NCBI GenBank assembly: GCA_016234205.1
Contig: JACRGN010000279.1
Span: forward strand, 1-7,781
Reading direction: 5' to 3'
Length of the DNA stretch: 7,781 nt
From: Nitrospinota bacterium
Lineage (GTDB): Bacteria; Nitrospinota; Nitrospinia; UBA9942
Shown here in pieces: positions 1-5,651 of the stretch (position 1 is its first letter; every line of letters starts with the position of its first letter). The notes below the pieces were generated by a model. The model was not told the DNA's origin. It saw only the letters and a list, made by a program, of their open reading frames with translations, and made no database searches. Made by a program: the position numbers and the translations under genes.

Positions 1-179
1 TCTGAAATCTCCTTATACTGAGGCTTATAATATATGATTCTGGTAATCTCCCTTTCACCAATAGCCTTGAGTATTTTATTATAGTCTGTCCTCCCTCCGT
101 ATATGTTGTAACCTGACAGTTCAATATTCTCGGCATCTACAAATATGCCGATCTTCTGTGATACAAGATATTTTGCCAT
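1..179 (-). CDS. NYN domain (LabA/DUF88-like) protein, N-terminal part only
   Basis: The reading frame starts at the ATG at 179-177 and runs off the left edge, so only the first 59 residues are visible. They contain KIGIFVDAENIELSGYN, which matches the first strand and metal-binding Asp of the NYN (PIN-like) nuclease fold seen in LabA/DUF88 proteins, whose usual form is hxDxxN. The segment EREITRIIYYKP fits the second strand of that fold. Family members are predicted or shown to be RNases, but the other catalytic acidic residues lie outside the window, so activity cannot be judged. A strong Shine-Dalgarno (AGAGGAGG, complement of about 183-190) precedes the ATG with an unusually short spacer of about 3 nt. 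No other in-frame start is nearby. It lies downstream of the HKD-enzyme gene on the same strand, about 100 bp away and separated by a repeat-rich gap. Confidence 0.8.
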   Translation of the reverse strand, partial: MAKYLVSQKIGIFVDAENIELSGYNIYGGRTDYNKILKAIGEREITRIIYYKPQYKEIS

Positions 180-195
180 AATCCTCCTCTTAATG

Positions 196-276
196 GATTG
201 ACGATTTTAGATTGAAAATTGAATATTAAATATTTCCACTTCTCAATCTTCAATAGTCAATAGTCAGTCTTCAATC
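196..276. repeat. Imperfect inverted repeat of GATTGA/TCAATAG-type units
   Basis: The arms 196-222 and 250-276 pair at about 18 of 27 positions. The right arm is built from tandem short units (TCAATAG twice, then TCAGTCTTCAATC) and the left arm from GATTGA-like units. A T6 run (277-282) follows on the plus strand, but no plus-strand gene ends here. On the minus strand, downstream of the HKD enzyme, no T-run follows the stem. It may still act as a weak 3'-end structure for the HKD transcript. It belongs with the other stuttered intergenic stem-loops in this window. Confidence 0.5.
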
Positions 277-280
277 TTTT

Positions 281-1405
281 TTACATCCAATGCCTGAATC
301 TGAAACAAAACTTCTCAATCAATTTCTCCTTCAACGGCCTTTCTTTCCACTTATCCAATTCTATTTTACGGCAATCCTTTAAATCATCTATAAATACTGC
401 CTTCACCTTTTCTCCAAATTCCCTTCCATAGATAATTGCATTCACCTCCAAATCATAAAGGTAGCTCCTATGGTCCATATTATATGAGCCTATTGTGCTC
501 CATATACCGTCAATGACTGCCGTCTTTGAGTGAAGAACCTTCCCTTCCCTCTCATATATCTTTACACCCTGAGAGAGGAGCCTTGAATAAAGAGACCTGC
601 TTGCATACCGGACAACCTTCACATCAGATATGCCGGGCAGAATGAGGACTATCTCAACCCCTCTCTTGCATGCATTCCGAATTGCCCTTAAAATCCCCCT
701 GTCAGGAACAAAATAGGCATTTGTAAGATATATCCCCTCTTTTGAATTTTTTATCGCACGAATATATGCCTTCTTTATCGCCTTCCTGTTCCTCCTCTCC
801 CTGCTTCCGACAATCTGAACAGGAGTATCACCCGCCTCACCTAAATATGGAAAATATTTCTTTTCACCTGATGACCTCTTCCATGTTGACAAAAACAATC
901 GTTGAAGTTCTCGGACAGCAGGGCCTTCTATTTTTATATGGGTATCTCTCCACCCCTTCCCTCCTTCGGAAGGGTCTGCATAATCATCGGCAATATTTAT
1001 TCCACCTGTAAAACCAATCCTGCCGTCAACTACGAGTATCTTCCTGTGATTCCTCCTAAGCCACCGCCACCCCTTTTTCCATGGGGCAATTGGATTATGC
1101 TCCAATATATTTATACCACGGCTCTGGAGAAATTGTAAAAAATCCTCACCGCAATCCAGTGAACCAATTGAGTCATATATAATATTAACCTCAACACCTT
1201 CTGAAGATTTTTTAGCGAGTATCTCTCCAAACCTCCAGCCTGTCCTATCGCTTCTCAGCATATAGGTCTCAAGGTTTATTGTGGAAGATGCACCCTCAAT
1301 AGCACCAATCATTGAGGGGAATGCCTCTTTCCCATCTTTAAGGAGAGTTACCCTGTTTCCGCCTATAATATGCTGATTTCCTAATCCACCCCCCTTCCTT
1401 TTCAT
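281..1405 (-). CDS. Cardiolipin synthase-like phospholipase D superfamily protein (ClsB type)
   Basis: This 374-aa protein carries two HKD motifs, the signature of the phospholipase D superfamily. The first is NHRKILVVDG (His120, Lys122, Asp127) followed by GFTGGINIADDY. The second is LHSKTAVIDG (His292, Lys294, Asp299) followed by STIGSYNMDHRS. In this family the two motifs form one active site that condenses two phosphatidylglycerols, or PG and another phospholipid, into cardiolipin at the inner membrane. The pattern GGxNIADDY and the YFVPDRGILRAI segment (231-242) fit bacterial cardiolipin synthases. The N-terminal membrane helices of ClsA are absent, so it resembles ClsB or related short forms. 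The chosen ATG has no Shine-Dalgarno and sits directly behind the T-tract of a stem-loop, so the true start or expression route is uncertain. The gene follows mat on the same strand after 79 bp. An unrelated PLD-family activity cannot be excluded. Confidence 0.88.
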   Translation of the reverse strand: MKRKGGGLGNQHIIGGNRVTLLKDGKEAFPSMIGAIEGASSTINLETYMLRSDRTGWRFGEILAKKSSEGVEVNIIYDSIGSLDCGEDFLQFLQSRGINILEHNPIAPWKKGWRWLRRNHRKILVVDGRIGFTGGINIADDYADPSEGGKGWRDTHIKIEGPAVRELQRLFLSTWKRSSGEKKYFPYLGEAGDTPVQIVGSRERRNRKAIKKAYIRAIKNSKEGIYLTNAYFVPDRGILRAIRNACKRGVEIVLILPGISDVKVVRYASRSLYSRLLSQGVKIYEREGKVLHSKTAVIDGIWSTIGSYNMDHRSYLYDLEVNAIIYGREFGEKVKAVFIDDLKDCRKIELDKWKERPLKEKLIEKFCFRFRHWM

Positions 1406-1476
1406 AAAAACAAGGTTGAGGTAAAGGTTAAGGTTGAGAAAATTCTAAACTTAACCTCAACCTAAACCTTAACCTT
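1406..1476 (-). terminator. Rho-independent terminator-like stem-loop after mat, made of AGGTTA/AGGTTG hexamers
   Basis: The arms 1412-1438 and 1450-1476 (27 nt each, 11-nt loop) consist almost entirely of GGTTRA hexamers on one side and the complement on the other. Nearly all positions pair; about three mismatches remain, plus two G-U pairs in the plus-strand RNA. On the minus strand the stem is followed by G and T5 (1410-1406), a classical terminator layout for the upstream mat gene. On the plus strand a T6 run (1481-1486) lies 4 nt past the stem, so it could act in both directions. The minus T5 directly touches the ATG of the HKD-enzyme gene. Confidence 0.65.
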
Positions 1477-1484
1477 CATCTTTT

Positions 1485-2693
1485 TTAACACACTGGATAT
1501 TTTCCCTCTGCCAGTTCTGTGCAAAAATGGGCTATATTTTTTAGTTCATTATTTATAACATCCTCTGCCTTCTTTGCTGCAGAGTTGAATGAAACCCCTT
1601 TTTCAAGTATAAGATGGGCAGAGGCAATCTTTGGTTGGTCTATAGGAATACCTATTTGGCTGCATAGCCATACATAGACCTCGTTAATGCCTTTTACCTC
1701 TCTGTATATTTCACTTGCTATCCTGTGTGTCAGGATATTGTATATCTTCCCCACATGACTAACAGGATTTTTTCCTGCCGCAGCCTCCGTCCCCATTGGC
1801 CTGTTCAGTGCAATGACACCATTTACCCTGTTCCCCCTCCCTATCTGGCCTGAATCTGCATCCTCGGCTGATGTACCCAGAAGTGACAGATAAACCCCTT
1901 CCATTCCCTTACCTTTTTTATCAAGTGTATTTAAATATATATTTACCTTTCCATTTGGGAAAAACCTCTTTGCAAATTCATTTATCGCCTCCAGCGTCTC
2001 ATCCTTTCTCTTGAAATAGTTATCTTCACTGTCTATATATTTACAGATGAAAGGCATTGCAATAGTCATGTGTAATTCTTTATCGTTCCGAAACCCCATA
2101 ACCTTTATATCCTCCCCTGTATCAGGGAATACCCTCTTAAACTCCTTTGAGTTGAGATAATTCTCTGTCTGAAGGACTGCCTTTTCTGTCTCACTCAAAG
2201 GGGCATAACCTACCGCCGCTGATGTATCATTCGCAGCCCTTACACCACCCTTTGTTTTAAAGATTCCAGCCAGTTCCTCCGAGCCCGGAAATAAGACGAC
2301 ACGATAATTCACATGCCTGTCAGGGTCTACAAAACGGAGATTTTTTTTAATCCATTCCTTTGCTGCACTTATTGCTATAGCATCCACATCTATCTTCTTG
2401 CCGCCCACTTCCCTCGTAGCCCTATCGCCTATGATTAATTCCATCGGCTTTGTCATTTCACCGCCGCCGAATCCCTTGCTTACACCACCTGCAACTAAAA
2501 GCCCCTTATCCACATTGTGGTGCATAATATCACCGAAGGTTTTAATATATTCACGGCTCAGGGCAACAGAGATTCCATCCATTACAACATCACATATATA
2601 GTCAGGATGTCCTATCCCCTTTCTCTCCACAATCTCAATCCGCTGTTCTGATACAGGTGTATTCTTGAGGCTCTCAACAACTATGTTTCTCAT
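1485..2693 (-). CDS. mat: S-adenosylmethionine synthetase (methionine adenosyltransferase), archaeal type
   Basis: The 402-aa product makes S-adenosylmethionine from methionine and ATP, releasing phosphate and diphosphate, in the cytoplasm. It matches the archaeal family (PF01941) rather than the usual bacterial MetK. Visible family motifs are KGIGHPDYICD (25-35), HHNVDKGLLVAGG (58-70), GGGEMTKPMELIIGDRAT (76-93), ANDTSAAVGYAPLSETE (154-170), RGNRVNGVIALNRPMGTE (286-303) and AAGKNPVSHVGKIYN (305-319). Its length is that of archaeal enzymes (about 400 aa), and the bacterial MetK motifs are absent. The ATG at 2693 starts MRNIVVES; only a weak AGG precedes it, so the start is good but not proven. 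A TTGACA-N17-TACTAT promoter is predicted about 130 nt upstream, giving a long leader that contains a large inverted repeat. The HKD-enzyme gene follows after a terminator-like hairpin. Confidence 0.95.
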   Translation of the reverse strand: MRNIVVESLKNTPVSEQRIEIVERKGIGHPDYICDVVMDGISVALSREYIKTFGDIMHHNVDKGLLVAGGVSKGFGGGEMTKPMELIIGDRATREVGGKKIDVDAIAISAAKEWIKKNLRFVDPDRHVNYRVVLFPGSEELAGIFKTKGGVRAANDTSAAVGYAPLSETEKAVLQTENYLNSKEFKRVFPDTGEDIKVMGFRNDKELHMTIAMPFICKYIDSEDNYFKRKDETLEAINEFAKRFFPNGKVNIYLNTLDKKGKGMEGVYLSLLGTSAEDADSGQIGRGNRVNGVIALNRPMGTEAAAGKNPVSHVGKIYNILTHRIASEIYREVKGINEVYVWLCSQIGIPIDQPKIASAHLILEKGVSFNSAAKKAEDVINNELKNIAHFCTELAEGKYPVC

Positions 2694-2708
2694 AAATAAA
2701 ACCTAATG

Positions 2709-2811
2709 AAACCACGGAGACACAGAGGCATAGAGTAATAAAACAGGATTGAACCGTTTAAACAGCTTAAACCTCTAAACCGCTTTTAAAATCTTTGTGT
2801 CTTTGTGGTTT
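2709..2811. repeat. Nested inverted repeat: ACCAC-GAGACACAGAG arms around a TTAAAC-repeat core
   Basis: The outer arms 2709-2728 and 2792-2811 are 20 nt each. Read as plus-strand RNA, all 20 positions pair: every arm difference is a G against a U. As minus-strand RNA (the mat leader) four A-C mismatches appear. The core holds TTAAAC at 2758-2763 and 2767-2772 and CTAAAC at 2775-2780, and includes the palindrome GTTTAAAC (2756-2763). Similar 'CCACxGAGACACxGAG' arms are a repeat type I recall from intergenic regions of many bacterial genomes. It lies between the mat start and its predicted promoter. Confidence 0.75.
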
Positions 2812-2831
2812 ATAATCTCTATACCTGAATA

Positions 2832-2860
2832 ATAGTAACTTTATACCATAAACCTGTCAA
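2832..2860 (-). promoter_or_regulatory. Predicted sigma70-type promoter for mat
   Basis: Read on the minus strand, a perfect -35 TTGACA (2860-2855) is followed after 17 nt by TACTAT (2837-2832), which has four of six consensus bases. It would start transcription near 2825 and give mat a leader of about 130 nt holding the nested inverted repeat. No SAM riboswitch fold was recognised in that leader. Confidence 0.5.
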
Positions 2861-2883
2861 TAATATTTGATAAAATAAAGATA

Positions 2884-2907
2884 ATGAGTAGAAAAATGAG
2901 TAGAAAA
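2884..2907 (+). repeat. Perfect 12-bp tandem repeat upstream of the TA promoter
   Basis: ATGAGTAGAAAA occurs twice head-to-tail (2884-2895 and 2896-2907), ending 2 bp before the -35 box at 2910 that drives the toxin-antitoxin pair. Its position suggests a two-site operator, probably for the antitoxin or TA complex, or an A-rich UP-like element. The function is inferred only from position and exact repetition. Confidence 0.6.
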
Positions 2908-2909
2908 CC

Positions 2910-2938
2910 TTGACACCATGAATTTCAATGGATAAAAT
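2910..2938 (+). promoter_or_regulatory. Strong sigma70-type promoter for the DUF433/DUF5615 pair
   Basis: A perfect TTGACA (2910-2915), a 17-nt spacer and TAAAAT (2933-2938, five of six consensus) lie 35 bp before the antitoxin ATG. The spacer holds an imperfect palindrome, CCATGAATTTCAATGG (2916-2931), which could be an operator. The predicted start near 2945 gives a leader of about 29 nt without a clear Shine-Dalgarno. A second TATAAT at 2962-2967 lacks a matching -35. Confidence 0.75.
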
Positions 2939-2973
2939 ATAATCTAAATTTACGATTTCCCTATAATAACCTT

Positions 2974-3210
2974 ATGCCAAACCGTATCGCAGTCAATCCT
3001 AAAATCTGTCACGGAAAGCCGCATATTGCAGGCACACGCATTATCGTTTCGCAGGTGCTTGAGCTGCTCGCTGCCGGGAAAACATTTCAAGAAATCTGCT
3101 CGGAAGATTATTTCCCTGACCTGACTCAAGAAGATGTCGCATCCTGTATTGAATATGCAAACAAACTTGTGGCAAACGAAGATATAGAATATGTTGTTGA
3201 TGCTGCATGA
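2974..3210 (+). CDS. DUF433 family antitoxin
   Basis: The 78-aa product matches the DUF433 (PF04255) antitoxin family. It begins RIAVNPKICHGKPHIAGTRI (4-23), the conserved 'dP.ichGkPhI.GTRi' block, followed by a helical region VSQVLELLAAGKTFQEI (25-41), FPDLTQEDVASCIEYA (47-62) and a short acidic tail. The family has a small helix-turn-helix-like fold and normally neutralises a neighbouring PIN-like toxin and represses its own operon. The stop codon overlaps the toxin start (ATGA, 3207-3210), so the two are translationally coupled with the antitoxin first. The start is supported by the family N-terminus rather than a ribosome binding site. Both arginine codons are CGN, unlike the AGG/AGA-rich neighbours, which suggests horizontal transfer. 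Confidence 0.9.
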   Translation: MPNRIAVNPKICHGKPHIAGTRIIVSQVLELLAAGKTFQEICSEDYFPDLTQEDVASCIEYANKLVANEDIEYVVDAA

Positions 3211-3560
3211 AAATTCTTGCTGACCATTGTGTATTTGGAAAAACTGTTCGCCTGCTGCAAAAGTCCGGACATGAGGTAATTTGTTTAAAAGACATTGCAT
3301 CTGCTTCTTCCGAAGATGATACTGTTGCCTCATTAGCAGTTTTCCATAATGCGATTTTACTTTCCAACGATAAAGATTTTGCAGATATTATAAAATACCC
3401 TCCAAAAGAACACTCAGGTATAATCGTTTTACGGATTACTCCACAATCGGAAGGAATTGTCCATAATACACTGTTGAGCCTGCTTGCCTCAAAATCTTTA
3501 GAAGAAATACACGGCTCACTCGTTGTAATTCGCGGCAATAAAATCAGATTTCGCAAATAA
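3207..3560 (+). CDS. DUF5615 family PIN-like toxin (predicted RNase)
   Basis: This 117-aa protein fits the DUF5615 (PF18480) PIN-like family, the usual partner of DUF433 antitoxins. It starts MKILADHCVF, with Asp6 at the first acidic active-site position (family form 'D-E-N/H'; here the second acidic residue is His). The block SSEDDTVASLAVFHNAILLSN (34-54) ends in NDKDF (54-58), the typical second acidic cluster. GIIVLRI (71-77) and VVIRGNKIRFRK (106-117) fit the end of the family. PIN-like proteins are Mg-dependent ribonucleases; here the activity is predicted only. The ATG overlaps the antitoxin stop by 4 nt. Four of its five Arg codons are CGN, against the AGG/AGA habit of the region. No terminator is obvious downstream (3561-3718). 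Confidence 0.88.
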   Translation: MKILADHCVFGKTVRLLQKSGHEVICLKDIASASSEDDTVASLAVFHNAILLSNDKDFADIIKYPPKEHSGIIVLRITPQSEGIVHNTLLSLLASKSLEEIHGSLVVIRGNKIRFRK

Positions 3561-3718
3561 GAAAATTAAAAACGCAGGACGTGGGAACGAACATTGCACA
3601 CAAGAAGTTATATAGATTACCCTCCAGTAACTGAGATATTATTGTAATGTTAAAATTAAAAGACATGGGCATACAGTTCGGAAGTAAAAATGTAAAAGTC
3701 TAAAAGTTCAGAGGGCAA

Positions 3719-4949
3719 CTATTGTCCTGAAGGAGAAACACAACGGAATCCGTAGAAGCTGTACCCGTAAGACGTCACGTACCCGGTGCGGTAAGACGAC
3801 CATAAGAGGCGAGGACCCCTGCTCCAAGACCCACCGCGCACAACCTTATTACTACTATCATAATCACTACTTGTCCATTCCCATACATTTCCTGTTATAT
3901 CATAAAGTCCATAGTTATTCGGCTTCTTCTGTCCTACAGGATGAGTTTTATCACCAGAATTTTTATCATACCATGAGTATGAATCAGCCATGCTTTCACT
4001 CTCGCCCCAATAAAATGTTGTTGTTGTCCCTGCCTTTGCTGCCTTCTCCCATTCCCATTCTGTTGGTAATCTCTTTCCTATCTTCTTACAATATTCATCT
4101 GCCTCAAACCATGTAACATTCTCTACAGGACAGTTATCACAACCTTTAAAATATGATGGATTCTTGCCCATCACCTGTTCATATTTCCTCTGTGTTACTT
4201 CGTATTTGTCCATGTAAAAAGCATTAATAACCATGCCTTTGAGTAAACCCGGCTCTCCTGCCATAAATTCTCCTGTAGGAATCAAAACCATTTCACCTTT
4301 ATCTTCTGTTGCAGTAATATTCAGTTCTTCACTACTTTTTACATTTTTGTCATACATATTCATAGTTGATTCACACCATGTAAAATAGCAGTCTGGCATC
4401 AACTTATCAGAATTTAAACATGAGGCTATCTCATTCGCCATCCAGCCTTCCTTCATGATATTATATCTGCCTATCTGTAAAGATATATGATCCCCAACCA
4501 AATATCCCACCCGCATATCTTTATCCTTAGCATTGAAAATATAATTAAAGCATCCGGCTTTGCAATTAAACTTTAATTTATCATCCTTACACTCATCAGA
4601 ATTAAATTTTACAGGCGAGGAATATTCCTCGCCAATCACATCAACTAAAAGCCCAAAAGGAACTACAACTTCTCCATTGTCTTTTTTCTTGGTTTTTTGG
4701 TTCTTGGTGGAATTATAAAGACTGATTAGTTTTTTTGAAATATTTTTGCATAGATCAACCTGGCTCTTAATAGATTTACCTGCTATTTGTTTGAGTATTT
4801 GTTTAGCCAAAGAGTCTTCTACACCATTTTTGAGTCCATCTCTACAGCCTTTTACAATATCCTCTTCAGATGCATAAACATTCTGATGGATAAATGATAC
4901 TCCCACAAATGAACTTATAGCTATTACTATTAATATACACCTTTTTCAT
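3719..4949 (-). CDS. Secreted FGE-sulfatase (C-type lectin fold) domain protein, likely DGR target, with apparent 5' frameshift
   Basis: The intact frame (3719-4906, GTG, 395 aa) has an uncharacterised Cys-containing N-terminal region (about 20-200) and a formylglycine-generating-enzyme-like domain (PF03781, about 204-391). That domain shows MVLIPTGEFMAG (206-217), PVENVTWFEADEYC (260-273), KRLPTEWEWEKAA (278-290), GLYDITGNVWEWTSSDY (333-349), VVRGGSW (355-361) and GFRCV (386-390). True FGE oxidises a sulfatase cysteine using two Cys just after GGSW/Y; here both are missing, so a binding rather than catalytic role is likely. The real start is probably ATG 4949, behind AGGAGAGG (complement of 4955-4962). 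Removing one A of the A5 run after it gives MKRCILIVIAIS and a classic signal peptide ending VYA, about 409 aa in all. As written, that ATG is out of frame. The gene lies 34 bp after the 119-aa membrane protein gene, probably in one operon. Confidence 0.85.
3722..3841 (-). other. Putative DGR variable region (VR) at the 3' end of the FGE-like gene
   Basis: GC is 39/60 at 3781-3840 but 19/60 at 3841-3900 within the same gene. Of the 24 codons between TGG (3826) and GGA (3751), 12 end in C (TAC five times, also AGC, CGC, CTC, ACC, TTC); only one of the preceding 24 does. Asn, normally abundant in this stretch of the family (RNxNxxxNxNNxGFR), is absent. DGR mutagenesis changes template adenines, so AAC codons become NNC; restoring AAC at these sites gives a typical Asn-rich family sequence. 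The near-constant 3' end from TTC-CGT to the stop would serve as the initiation segment. No template repeat, reverse transcriptase or clear GNA-loop hairpin lies in the window. Confidence 0.7.
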
Positions 4950-4983
4950 GATAACCTCTCCTATAAGGCATCAGATATAATTT

Positions 4984-5343
4984 TTAAACTAATATTATTA
5001 AAAATAGACCTGTAATAAAAGCAATTCCCATCCATTTATACGCCCACATTGCTCTTTCACCCCAGTATTCTTTTTCTCTTATAAGGCTCTCGTGGTTAAC
5101 ACTTTGTTCATTATTAAGTTTCTTTAACATGAGCAAATAATGAATACATAAAGCACCAAATATAATTGTTATGACTAAACACGTAAGTCCAACCTTACCA
5201 TAATATAATGAGATATCGGCTCTATTCTTTAAAGCTATAGTTCCCCCCGAGATTGTCATAATTAAACGGATATAAGCAACTATAGATTCATCGTAGTTCC
5301 GAAATGACTCTTTTATTGCTCTCAAATCTATTTTTGGCTTCAT
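4984..5343 (-). CDS. Hypothetical small membrane protein, 119 aa
   Basis: I do not recognise this family. The product starts MKPKIDLRAIKESFRNYDES, a charged cytosolic-looking segment, then a weakly hydrophobic stretch (about 25-38), a clear membrane helix LTCLVITIIFGALCIHYLLM (53-72), a charged loop with KKLNNEQ and REKEYWGERAMW, and a C-terminal helix WMGIAFITGLFLIILV (104-119). That is two certain and possibly three membrane segments. The ATG at 5343 is preceded by GGGAAAG, a moderate Shine-Dalgarno, and about 75 bp upstream by a strong promoter. The gene ends 34 bp before the start of the secreted FGE-like protein on the same strand, so the two are probably co-transcribed. Anchoring or export support for that protein is possible but unproven. 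Codon use is AT-rich like the FGE-like gene. Confidence 0.7.
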   Translation of the reverse strand: MKPKIDLRAIKESFRNYDESIVAYIRLIMTISGGTIALKNRADISLYYGKVGLTCLVITIIFGALCIHYLLMLKKLNNEQSVNHESLIREKEYWGERAMWAYKWMGIAFITGLFLIILV

Positions 5344-5418
5344 TTTACTTTCCCACGAAAAGCTCTACTCTTAATAAATGTAGATTCAATGAACAAGAAA
5401 TTGGTTTTCATTGTGCAA

Positions 5419-5447
5419 ACTATATACTTATAAAATATTGCTGTCAA
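5419..5447 (-). promoter_or_regulatory. Strong sigma70-type promoter for the 119-aa protein / FGE-like operon
   Basis: On the minus strand a perfect TTGACA (5447-5442) and TATAGT (5424-5419, five of six) are separated by exactly 17 nt. Transcription would start near 5412, leaving a leader of about 69 nt before the ATG at 5343. The region 5344-5546 otherwise shows no gene. Confidence 0.7.
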
Positions 5448-5487
5448 TTGGAATTTTTTGAATTTTTTTGTGGGACATTAAGCATAG

Positions 5488-5516
5488 ATTATACCAAACA
5501 AATGCCTGCCTGCAAA
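5488..5516 (-). promoter_or_regulatory. Possible second, weaker promoter upstream of the 119-aa gene
   Basis: A perfect TATAAT (5493-5488, minus strand) is preceded after 17 nt by TTTGCA (5516-5511), only four of six -35 bases. It lies between the 34-aa ORF and the strong promoter at 5419-5447 and could add transcription into the same operon. Confidence 0.35.
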
Positions 5517-5546
5517 CCACAACAGGATGGACTGACTATCCCCTTA

Positions 5547-5651
5547 TCATTTATTCATCTTTGGATGTTTTTTCTCATATTCTTTAAGAGTCCAAAGAGC
5601 ATATCCAACCATAATGATTACTCCTATGACTATAACTACAACGGCTTCCAT
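5547..5651 (-). CDS. 34-aa single-pass membrane microprotein
   Basis: This short frame encodes MEAVVVIVIGVIIMVGYALW followed by a charged tail TLKEYEKKHPKMNK. It consists of one membrane helix (about 3-20) and a basic C-terminus, which by the positive-inside rule should face the cytoplasm. Evidence that it is real: an ideal Shine-Dalgarno AGGAGGTG (complement of 5659-5666) sits 7 nt before the ATG, the ATG overlaps the stop of the preceding 57-aa frame by one base (TAATG), and the composition is cleanly hydrophobic then charged. I do not recognise a family. Such microproteins often attach to a larger membrane complex, but no partner is evident beyond the adjacent 57-aa protein. Confidence 0.72.
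   Translation of the reverse strand: MEAVVVIVIGVIIMVGYALWTLKEYEKKHPKMNK

Noticed and set aside
2694..2831. SAM riboswitch in the mat leader
   Set aside because: The leader is long enough, but its structure is a simple nested inverted repeat. I see no conserved SAM-I, SAM-II or SAM-III core.
2950..3556. Minus-strand frames opposite the toxin-antitoxin pair
   Set aside because: They are antisense to two recognised protein families and show no domain or start signal of their own.
3571..3591. Fragment CGCAGGACGTGGGAACGAAC as an attachment site or repeat end
   Set aside because: It resembles one arm of the 'GTTCCCACGC...GCGTGGGAAC' intergenic palindromes I recall from other genomes, but the partner arm is missing, so it cannot be supported as a repeat or att site.
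3561..3718. DGR template repeat, Avd gene or VR hairpin downstream of the FGE-like gene
   Set aside because: No sequence similar to 3722-3841 occurs here, no open frame of meaningful size exists, and the 3' flank shows only AT-rich TAAAAGT-type repeats without a convincing GNA-loop hairpin.
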